Below are positions 1 through 5,438 of a stretch of DNA of 6,922 nt, piece by piece (position 1 is the first letter of the stretch; each line of letters opens with the position of its first letter). Below the pieces are notes generated by a model, which was not told the origin of the DNA, ran no database searches, and was given only the letters and a program-made list of their open reading frames with translations. A program made the position numbers and the translations under genes. Source of the DNA: Alphaproteobacteria bacterium (lineage in GTDB: Bacteria > Pseudomonadota > Alphaproteobacteria > Micavibrionales > Micavibrionaceae); assembly GCA_023140905.1 (NCBI GenBank), contig JAGLKS010000128.1, positions 1 to 6,922 of the forward strand, read 5' to 3'.

Positions 1-264
1 AGCGCTAATATTCTACCCCTTACACCTCTCAGTCCCTTTCGTCCAAGACATTGGTCAGGTGCATTAATTCCAGATACATCAAAGGTGCGGTTTGAAATCA
101 TCCACCCCAAAGAACGCCCTGTGAGTGCTACAGCGGATTCTACGGAAGCCCGTGATTGCGCAATTGTTAATGTTGAAAAAGCATGGGATGTTTCTGCTAC
201 GCTGCTCTTTGACCCGGATAATCACTTAGAAGAACGTATATATCAGGAACAATTTGCACCGTAA
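1..264 (+). CDS. nadK: NAD kinase, C-terminal fragment (5' end outside window)
   Basis: NAD kinase phosphorylates NAD to NADP in the cytoplasm using ATP. Only the last 87 codons are present; the frame is open from base 1 and ends at TAA 262-264. The fragment reads like the end of alphaproteobacterial NAD kinases: a LTPLSPFRPRHWSGAL stretch near residues 7-22, then strands around KVRFEII and RPVSATADSTEARD, and the terminal LLFDPDNHLEERIYQEQF. These match the C-terminal beta-sandwich of the family; the GGDGT nucleotide-binding motif would lie upstream of the window. The gene is followed by 119 nt before the sigma factor gene, with no strong hairpin terminator, so some read-through into the sigma gene is possible. 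Identification is from remembered family sequence, not a search. Confidence 0.85.
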   Translation, partial: SANILPLTPLSPFRPRHWSGALIPDTSKVRFEIIHPKERPVSATADSTEARDCAIVNVEKAWDVSATLLFDPDNHLEERIYQEQFAP

Positions 265-337
265 CAATCAGGTATACAGCTTGACCATTTACACTATAGC
301 ACCTTACCGTTACACTCACGTATAACTTGAAAAAAAA

Positions 338-371
338 TCCAAGGATTCTTGTTGATGCCGCGTCTAACAAA
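338..371 (+). promoter_or_regulatory. Probable autoregulated ECF-type promoter of the sigma factor gene (copy 1 of two-block motif)
   Basis: Block one, TCCAAGGATTC (338-348), and block two, CGCGTCTAACAAA (359-371), lie directly upstream of the sigma gene. CGTCTAA resembles -10 elements of group IV (ECF) sigma factors. The -35 core must lie within CCAAGGATTC; taking AAGGA as the core gives 15 nt to CGTC, close to normal ECF spacing. The same two blocks with identical spacing recur at 1067-1100. ECF genes are commonly autoregulated, so the sigma encoded next door is the likely user. Predicted transcription start is about 372-376, which would leave a 5' leader of only about 8-12 nt. The rest of the 265-383 gap shows nothing else convincing. 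Confidence 0.65.
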
Positions 372-383
372 CAGAGATAGCAT

Positions 384-911
384 ATGAATAAGCCGGAAGA
401 TGACACGCTTATCAGCTCTGCGAGGAATGGTGATTCCCGTGCTTTTGAGATGCTGATAAACCGTCATTATGAAAGAATGTTTGCCATAGCTTTTAAATGG
501 ACGCGCAACCGCGCAGATGCTGAAGACGTAACACAGACAGCTTGTATCAACATGGCAAAAGGAATTCGCAGATTACATAATGAAAAAACATTTACGACCT
601 GGCTATACCGTATTGTGGTTAATGCTGCTAAAGATTTCTTTCGTCAGAATAACCGCACACAAACTTTACCGGATAATTATGAGCCATTTAGTGAGGCGTT
701 AAACCCGGAAGAAGAACTATATATGCGAGAAAGGCTGGAAGAGATATACGCCCTGCCCGAAAAGGAAAGAGATGCACTATTACTGGTATTTGGAGAAGGT
801 CTAAATCATAGAGAGACAGCTCAAGTTTTAGGCTGTGCGGAAACAACTATATCATGGAGGATTCACAAAGCCAGGAATCATCTTAACTCACAGCGGGAAA
901 AGAAAGGATAA
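384..911 (+). CDS. ECF (group IV) RNA polymerase sigma factor
   Basis: A 175-residue sigma factor with only regions 2 and 4, the usual size and architecture of the ECF class. Region 2 spans about residues 14-88, including RNRADAEDVTQTACINMAKG and FTTWLYRIVVNAAKDFFR, which contact the core polymerase and the -10 element. A linker rich in acidic residues and proline (about 90-113) leads to region 4 (about 118-170): ALPEKERDALLLVF, then the helix-turn-helix HRETAQVLGCAETTISWRIHKAR for -35 recognition. The ATG at 384 keeps the full first helix; the preceding Shine-Dalgarno (AGAGA near 373-377) is weak. The stop at 909-911 overlaps the ribosome-binding site of the VWA gene, so the two are almost certainly one operon. 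The partner suggests control by a membrane protein. I cannot assign it to a numbered ECF group. Confidence 0.93.
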   Translation: MNKPEDDTLISSARNGDSRAFEMLINRHYERMFAIAFKWTRNRADAEDVTQTACINMAKGIRRLHNEKTFTTWLYRIVVNAAKDFFRQNNRTQTLPDNYEPFSEALNPEEELYMRERLEEIYALPEKERDALLLVFGEGLNHRETAQVLGCAETTISWRIHKARNHLNSQREKKG

Positions 912-914
912 GGA
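911..914 (+). promoter_or_regulatory. Ribosome-binding site that sets the VWA gene start at 922
   Basis: AGGA sits 7 nt before ATG 922 and overlaps the last base of the sigma stop codon (909-911). The reading frame is open further back to a GTG at 835, but that start would overlap the sigma gene by 77 nt and has no good Shine-Dalgarno. The 922 start is therefore preferred, and translation is probably coupled to termination of the sigma gene. Confidence 0.75.
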
Positions 915-921
915 TAAAGCT

Positions 922-3129
922 ATGGACGATCAGAATATAAAAAATCTACTGGCTAATGTCAAAGCCCCACCCGTTGATGATAATGCACGCAAACGGGCGG
1001 TAAACCTTGCTTTATCCGAATTTGAAGCAGCAGGGAAAGCGCAAAACCAAACAAATAAAACCTTTTTCCAAGGATTCATATCTTTGGCGCGTCTAACAAA
1101 TACAATAACTCAGGATAACAGGAGAAAAGATCCGATGAAAAAGAAACATATATATGGTGGCCTTGCTACAGCTATGGTGGTTGTTCTGGTCGCAGGTGTC
1201 AGCTTTCAACAATTTAGTGGCGAGTTTGCCCCAGACAAAGTTCTTGATCTTGGCTTAATAGAGCAAACAGGTATGGTAGCTGTTCTGGATGAAGAAACTA
1301 TCGCTCCGGCTTTTATCGAAGCTATTAAACAGCAAAATGAAGCTGAGCCAAATCTTGCGCGCCCTCGTGCAGGAGAAAAATTAAAAGGCCTTGAACAGAA
1401 ACAGAAAAATGAATCTGGTTTAGATCATATGGCTGCTCTGGATTATGCATTTGCAGATGGTAGAGCAGAACCCAAAAAACTTCTGGCAACCCCGGAAATG
1501 CAAAAAGAACAAACAATCTCCACAAAGCAAAACTCTCGTATGTTGCAAGAGGGAATAGTTGGAAATACTCTAATGGCCGGTGCTCCTAGTGGTGCTGTTG
1601 CTAATTTATATTCTGTAACATCTGATTATGACGATAGCATACAACAAGGCTACAAAGATATCGGACGTGACAAATTTGAAGATTTTAAAGAAAATCCGAT
1701 CAAGCTTGTAAGCGAAGAATCAGTTTCAACATTCTCAATTGATGTTGATACATCGTCTTACTCTTTCATGAGACGACAAATTAATAACGGAGTTTTGCCG
1801 CAAAAAGATGCTGTACGTATCGAGGAAATGATTAATTATTTCGATTACGATTATGCGCTTCCCGAAACCAAAGAAGAGCCGTTCAAACCAAGTGTAACCG
1901 TTGTTCCATCCCCATGGGCAGAAGGGCGTAAGCTGGTTCATATCGGAATTAAAGGCTATGACATTGCACCAACCGAGAAACCTCACACTAACCTTGTGTT
2001 CTTGCTGGATGTGTCTGGATCTATGAATGCGCCGGATAAGCTGCCGCTTTTGAAAAATTCCTTTAAGCTGTTGCTTGATACTTTGGAACCGGATGACACT
2101 GTAGGCATTGTTGTTTATGCAGGTGCTGCCGGAACTGTTCTGGAACCAACAAAGGTAAGTGAAAAATCCAAAATCCTGAATGCGTTGGAAAATCTTTCTG
2201 CCGGAGGATCAACTGCCGGAGCAGAAGGTATTCGTCAAGCTTACCAATTGGCAGAAAATAATTTAACAAAAGATGGCGTGAACAGAATTATTCTAGCCAC
2301 AGATGGCGACTTTAACGTTGGTATTACCAATCGCGATGAGTTGAAAGATTTTGTTGAGCGTAAACGTGAAACCGGAATATTCTTGTCTGTGCTAGGCTTT
2401 GGTCAGGGCAATCTGAATGACCACATGATGCAAACTCTAGCGCAAAATGGAAATGGTGTAGCTGCTTATATTGATACTTTAAGCGAAGCCCGCAAGGTGC
2501 TGGTTGAAGAAGCAAGCTCTACCCTGTTCCCGATTGCAAAGGATGTGAAAATCCAGGTTGAGTTTAACCCTGATAGCGTGGCTGAATACCGTTTGATTGG
2601 CTATGAAACACGCGCACTCAACCGTGAAGACTTCAATAATGATGCGGTTGATGCCGGAGATATCGGAGCCGGTCATACAGTGACAGCTATCTATGAGATC
2701 ACACCTAAAGGCGGACCTCTCACAATTGATGAAAACCGCTATGAAAAAACTGAAGAGCATAAAGCTAAAACAGATTTCTCGGATGAATATGCGTTTCTGA
2801 AAATCCGTTATAAAAACCCGAATGAGGATACAAGCAAGCTGATTACTACGCCTATCACAAAAGCAAATGATGTTGATTCTATCGACAAAGCTGATGATGA
2901 TACGCGCTTTGCAACATCTGTAGCAGCCTTCGGACAACTTCTTAAAGGCGGGAAATACACAGCATCTTACAGCTATGGTGATGTGATTGATCTGGCTCAA
3001 AGCGCAAGAGGGGATGATCCTTTTGGCTATAGAACAGAGTTTGTGAATCTGGTTCGTCTGGCCAAATCTTCTGGCACAATGGAAAAGAGCGCACCGGTCT
3101 TACATAAAGAACATCCTATGCACCGTTAA
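922..3129 (+). CDS. Membrane-anchored VWA-domain protein, YfbK family, probable partner of the ECF sigma factor
   Basis: 735 residues from ATG 922. Order: a charged cytoplasmic segment (about 1-71), one membrane span (about 77-95, starting after MKKKHIYGG), a low-complexity linker (about 96-265), the vWF N-terminal domain (about 268-315, STFSIDVDTSSYSFMRR), a VWA domain (about 355-530), and a C-terminal DUF3520-like region ending in a DPFGYRTEFVNLVRLA motif. The MIDAS metal site is complete: DVSGS from Asp363, Thr431, and Asp461 in ATDGD. E. coli YfbK has the same vWF-N, VWA, DUF3520 arrangement; its function is not established. VWA domains usually bind protein ligands through a divalent cation. 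The topology, cytoplasmic head plus one span plus exported sensor, and the tight linkage to a sigma gene suggest a role in controlling that sigma, but no known anti-sigma domain is visible. A second promoter and start may lie inside the gene (1067-1135). Confidence 0.9.
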   Translation: MDDQNIKNLLANVKAPPVDDNARKRAVNLALSEFEAAGKAQNQTNKTFFQGFISLARLTNTITQDNRRKDPMKKKHIYGGLATAMVVVLVAGVSFQQFSGEFAPDKVLDLGLIEQTGMVAVLDEETIAPAFIEAIKQQNEAEPNLARPRAGEKLKGLEQKQKNESGLDHMAALDYAFADGRAEPKKLLATPEMQKEQTISTKQNSRMLQEGIVGNTLMAGAPSGAVANLYSVTSDYDDSIQQGYKDIGRDKFEDFKENPIKLVSEESVSTFSIDVDTSSYSFMRRQINNGVLPQKDAVRIEEMINYFDYDYALPETKEEPFKPSVTVVPSPWAEGRKLVHIGIKGYDIAPTEKPHTNLVFLLDVSGSMNAPDKLPLLKNSFKLLLDTLEPDDTVGIVVYAGAAGTVLEPTKVSEKSKILNALENLSAGGSTAGAEGIRQAYQLAENNLTKDGVNRIILATDGDFNVGITNRDELKDFVERKRETGIFLSVLGFGQGNLNDHMMQTLAQNGNGVAAYIDTLSEARKVLVEEASSTLFPIAKDVKIQVEFNPDSVAEYRLIGYETRALNREDFNNDAVDAGDIGAGHTVTAIYEITPKGGPLTIDENRYEKTEEHKAKTDFSDEYAFLKIRYKNPNEDTSKLITTPITKANDVDSIDKADDDTRFATSVAAFGQLLKGGKYTASYSYGDVIDLAQSARGDDPFGYRTEFVNLVRLAKSSGTMEKSAPVLHKEHPMHR
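1067..1100 (+). promoter_or_regulatory. Probable internal ECF-type promoter inside the VWA gene (copy 2 of two-block motif)
   Basis: TCCAAGGATTC (1067-1077) and CGCGTCTAACAAA (1088-1100) repeat the motif upstream of the sigma gene with the same 10-nt gap; 28 of 34 positions agree, and all 24 block positions are identical. Here the motif lies within codons for cytoplasmic residues about 49-60. A start near 1102-1106 would give a leader of about 30 nt carrying an AGGAG site and an in-frame ATG at 1135. The alternative, that the repeat only reflects a coding constraint, is unlikely because copy 1 is non-coding. Confidence 0.55.
1120..1137 (+). promoter_or_regulatory. Internal ribosome-binding site and alternative ATG (1135) of the VWA gene
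   Basis: AGGAG at 1120-1124 lies 10 nt before an in-frame ATG at 1135-1137. Translation from here gives a 664-residue protein that begins MKKKHIYGGLATAMVV, that is, a basic N-terminus followed by a hydrophobic stretch, like a signal peptide or signal anchor. The site matches the Shine-Dalgarno consensus better than the AGGA of the 922 start, though its spacing is slightly long. It is directly downstream of the internal promoter candidate. Confidence 0.5.
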
Positions 3130-3150
3130 TAAACAAATAGCAGAATAAAA

Positions 3151-3190
3151 ATCTCCTCCCTTATATCCGAGGGAGGAGGTTGATTTTTAT
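3151..3190. terminator. Bidirectional intrinsic terminator between the VWA gene and purC
   Basis: CTCCTCCC (3153-3160) pairs perfectly with GGGAGGAG (3171-3178) around a 10-nt loop; one further wobble and one A-T pair extend the stem to 3151-3180. On the + strand the stem is followed by TTGATTTTTATT. On the - strand it is followed by ATTTTTATT (the A-rich tract at 3142-3152 read in reverse). It lies in the 72-nt gap between two convergent stop codons, so it can end both the sigma-VWA transcript and the purC transcript. The - strand U-tract is the better one. Confidence 0.85.
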
Positions 3191-3201
3191 TAGAACCGTT
3201 C

Positions 3202-4059
3202 TTAAAACTTTTTAGGTTTAGCCGATGCTTTTAGACTACGTAAACGGCGTTTTTCTACCAGCTCATTTTCAATCTGTCCCAGCTTTTCGAAAAGCTCTTC
3301 ATTAAAATTACCGCCTTTTCTAACCGCACTGTCTTCAGGAATAAGGCCAAGCTTTTTCGCAATTACTTCATAACCTTCGATTAAGTCACCTAGGTCATGG
3401 CGGAAACGATCTTTATCCATTTTCTCATTGGTCTTGGCATCCCACAAACGGCAGTTATCCGGTGAAATCTCATCAGCCAGGACAATGTAAAGCTCGCCCT
3501 GTGCTCCCCATATTCGACCAAATTCCAGCTTGAAATCCACCAGCTTAATACCAATACCGGCAAATAAACCACATAGATAATCATTCACACGCCAAGCCAT
3601 AGCAACCATTTCCTCAAGCTCATATGGATCAGCCCAACCCATTGTTATAACGTGGTCTTCACTCACAAGTGGATCGTTTAGCTCATCTTTCTTGTAGTAA
3701 AATTCAACAAGTGGTTTGGAAAGAATTTCACCTTCTTCCAACCCCAAACGTTCACACAAAGACCCCGCAGCAATGTTACGCACAACAACTTCCAGAGGAA
3801 TAATTTCTACGCTATGTACTAATTGCTCACGCATATTGATAGAGCGAATAAAGTGTGTCGGAATACCAATCGATTCAAGTCTTGTCATTAAATGTGAAGA
3901 AATACGGTTGTTCAAAACACCTTTACCGGGAATAATATCATGCTTTTTACCGTTACCCGCTGTAGCATCATCCTTGAAATACTGAATGATTGTGCCACTT
4001 TCCGGGCCTTCATAAAGAGTTTTTGCTTTACCGTCATATAATTTTTTACGTCTGGCCAT
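3202..4059 (-). CDS. purC: Phosphoribosylaminoimidazole-succinocarboxamide synthase (SAICAR synthetase)
   Basis: Catalyses the ATP-dependent joining of CAIR and aspartate to form SAICAR, in cytoplasmic de novo purine synthesis. 285 residues. Recognisable motifs in order: [13 protein letters not shown] (6-18, the ATP-binding N-terminal strands), [12 protein letters not shown] (28-39), [10 protein letters not shown] (45-54), [12 protein letters not shown] (90-101), [14 protein letters not shown] (119-132), VDFKLEFG (174-181), and [15 protein letters not shown] (193-207). Many PurC proteins end near residue 240-255; this one has an extra, charged tail ending in a lysine-rich KASAKPKKF. The ATG at 4057-4059 has a good ribosome-binding site. 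It is followed only by a terminator, so it seems to be transcribed alone rather than with purS and purQ as often seen in alphaproteobacteria. Confidence 0.96.
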   Translation of the reverse strand: MARRKKLYDGKAKTLYEGPESGTIIQYFKDDATAGNGKKHDIIPGKGVLNNRISSHLMTRLESIGIPTHFIRSINMREQLVHSVEIIPLEVVVRNIAAGSLCERLGLEEGEILSKPLVEFYYKKDELNDPLVSEDHVITMGWADPYELEEMVAMAWRVNDYLCGLFAGIGIKLVDFKLEFGRIWGAQGELYIVLADEISPDNCRLWDAKTNEKMDKDRFRHDLGDLIEGYEVIAKKLGLIPEDSAVRKGGNFNEELFEKLGQIENELVEKRRLRSLKASAKPKKF

Positions 4060-4232
4060 CTATGCTGTCCTTTATAAATTTTGTTATGCTCCATGTATTA
4101 TGGATTCGCACAAATTCAAATGGTAGAAAATTGATAAGCTATATATTGAAGCAAATTTGTTTATTTTCATATAGTTTTATAAAAAAATTATGTTTGCCTA
4201 TAGTTTCACTTACCTTGTTATTGTGATTTGGC
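4060..4232 (-). promoter_or_regulatory. AT-rich leader and promoter region of purC
   Basis: This stretch holds no credible gene. The purC promoter should lie here or further up in the rodA-purC gap, read on the - strand. A possible -10 box TAATAC is the complement of 4095-4100, but no good -35 box sits 16-18 nt upstream of it, so the exact promoter is unresolved. AAACTATA occurs twice on the - strand (complement of 4170-4177 and 4199-4206), 29 nt apart; its meaning is unknown. Confidence 0.35.
4068..4072 (-). promoter_or_regulatory. purC ribosome-binding site
   Basis: On the - strand AAGGA lies 8 nt before the ATG (4057-4059), supporting the chosen purC start at the beginning of the conserved KLYDGKAK region. 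Confidence 0.8.
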
Positions 4233-4310
4233 TTTATTTTTGCAGCAGACACGAGGAACGTAGCGTACGTTTAGGTACGTAAGTGACGAGTAACGCACTG
4301 CAAAAGTAAA
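4233..4310. repeat. 78-nt imperfect inverted repeat between rodA and purC
   Basis: The ends, TTTATTTTTGCAG (4233-4245) and CTGCAAAAGTAAA (4298-4310), are complementary over 13 positions with a single G-U type mismatch. In the centre CGTAC (4264-4268) pairs with GTACG (4275-4279) around the loop GTTTAG. The arms between pair only in part. A near-direct repeat, ACGAGGAACG (4251-4260) and ACGAGTAACG (4286-4295), lies within it. The interior is clearly more GC-rich than the flanks. One end is 10 nt past the rodA stop. It could be a dispersed palindromic element or an RNA structure; no coding capacity is evident. Confidence 0.65.
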
Positions 4311-4319
4311 TGCAAATTG

Positions 4320-5438
4320 CTATACTTTGCTATGGCGGTGAATGCCGCATGACATCATCAGGCCAAAACCGATAAGCGCAGCAAGCATTGAGGTTCCGCC
4401 ATAAGAAACAAGTGGTAATGGCGCGCCTACAACTGGAATTAATCCCATGACCATAGCAATATTAATAAACACATAAAGCGAGAAATTCAGGCTCATACCA
4501 AGAGCAAGATAACGCCCGTAAGTATGGCGGCACTGCATTGCTGTAGTAAATCCAACAATGAAAATTAACAAGATCAAAGCCAGTAGAAATATTCCACCGA
4601 ATAATCCCCATTCTTCAACCCATAAGGTGAAAATGAAATCTGTTTGCTTTTCAGGTAAAAAGTTTAGGTGACTTTGCGTGCCCTGCATAAACCCTTTTCC
4701 TTCAATCCCACCGGAACCAATAGCAATCTTGGACTGGATAATGTGGTAACCGGCCCCTAATGGATCTGATTCTGGATTAATAAAAGTCAAGATACGCTGC
4801 TTTTGGTACTCATGTAGAAACTGCCACGCAATTGGAATACTGATTGCAGTTAAAACACCTGCTCCGATAAATAACCAGATAGGCGCTCCGGCTATAAACG
4901 CTATACCGGCTCCGGCCATAACAATCATCACGGACGTTCCTAAATCCGGCTGGAGTAACACCAGCCCTACAGGTGCAGCAACAACAAGTACCGGCACAAT
5001 AAGGAAAGAAAGACGCCTCACTTGTTCAGGACTGGCTCCGTGGAAATGGCGTGCCAAAACCATAATAACAACAATCTTCATAAGCTCTGAAGGTTGTAGA
5101 TGTATAAAGCCCAGATCAATCCAACGCTGTGCGCCCATACCAACATGGCCTTTTGCTTCAACAAAAATCAATAACATCATCCCGATGAAATAAAGTGGCC
5201 ACGTCAAGCGATACCACCAGCGAATGTCTATCACCGCAATAATCAGCATCCCCACTACACCGACACAAAAACGTGTCAACTGGCGTGAAGCCCATGGATC
5301 AAAGCTTCCCCCTGCTGCGGAATATAAAGACGCTATTCCTACTGCGGTTAGGCCACAAACTAGAAAGACCAGCCACCAATTTATCTTAGCTATTTTCTGA
5401 GAAATACTCAGGTCATTTTCCCGAAACATGGATTGCAT
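4320..5438 (-). CDS. rodA: RodA, SEDS-family peptidoglycan glycosyltransferase
   Basis: Polymerises lipid II into glycan strands in the inner membrane, together with PBP2, as part of the elongation machinery that sets rod shape. 372 residues, usual for RodA, and highly hydrophobic with about ten membrane spans. Family signatures: GAQRWIDLGFIHLQPSELMK (102-121), LLQPDLGTS (161-169), the large extracellular loop with FLPEKQTDFIFTLWVEEWG (260-278) holding Asp267, which matches the catalytic aspartate of E. coli RodA (Asp262), and GLIPVVGAPLPLVSYGGTS (332-350). The ATG (5436-5438) overlaps the PBP2 stop in the sequence TAATG and has AGGAG 8 nt upstream. A second ATG three codons later (5427-5429) has no comparable site. 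The stop is TAG at 4320-4322. Confidence 0.97.
   Translation of the reverse strand: MQSMFRENDLSISQKIAKINWWLVFLVCGLTAVGIASLYSAAGGSFDPWASRQLTRFCVGVVGMLIIAVIDIRWWYRLTWPLYFIGMMLLIFVEAKGHVGMGAQRWIDLGFIHLQPSELMKIVVIMVLARHFHGASPEQVRRLSFLIVPVLVVAAPVGLVLLQPDLGTSVMIVMAGAGIAFIAGAPIWLFIGAGVLTAISIPIAWQFLHEYQKQRILTFINPESDPLGAGYHIIQSKIAIGSGGIEGKGFMQGTQSHLNFLPEKQTDFIFTLWVEEWGLFGGIFLLALILLIFIVGFTTAMQCRHTYGRYLALGMSLNFSLYVFINIAMVMGLIPVVGAPLPLVSYGGTSMLAALIGFGLMMSCGIHRHSKV

Noticed and set aside
253..264. Similarity of the nadK end (TGCACCGTAA) to the VWA gene end (TGCACCGTTAA).
   Set aside because: The match is about ten bases, is read in different frames, and nothing around it is shared; chance is enough.
281..300. 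Possible vegetative promoter TTGACC ... TATAGC upstream of the sigma gene.
   Set aside because: The gap between the two boxes is only 8 nt, far below the 16-18 nt needed, and no other -10 box is well placed.
835..921. Extended start (GTG 835) for the VWA protein.
   Set aside because: It overlaps the sigma gene by 77 nt, lacks a good ribosome-binding site, and the added residues look like a frame-shifted reading of sigma region 4. ATG 922 has AGGA at 7 nt.
2479..3000. 173-codon open frame on the - strand, antisense to the VWA gene.
   Set aside because: It lies wholly inside a well-supported gene, is rich in Cys, Ile and Phe as expected for an antisense reading, and has no recognisable domain.
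3716..4226. Two + strand open frames (3716-3985 and 3990-4226) antisense to purC and running into the AT-rich gap.
   Set aside because: The first is entirely antisense to purC. The second starts inside purC, continues through low-complexity AT-rich DNA, and resembles no known membrane protein.
4233..4310. The inverted repeat as an intrinsic terminator of mrdA-rodA.
   Set aside because: On the - strand the distal arm is followed by GCCAAATC rather than a run of U, and the middle of the stem pairs poorly.
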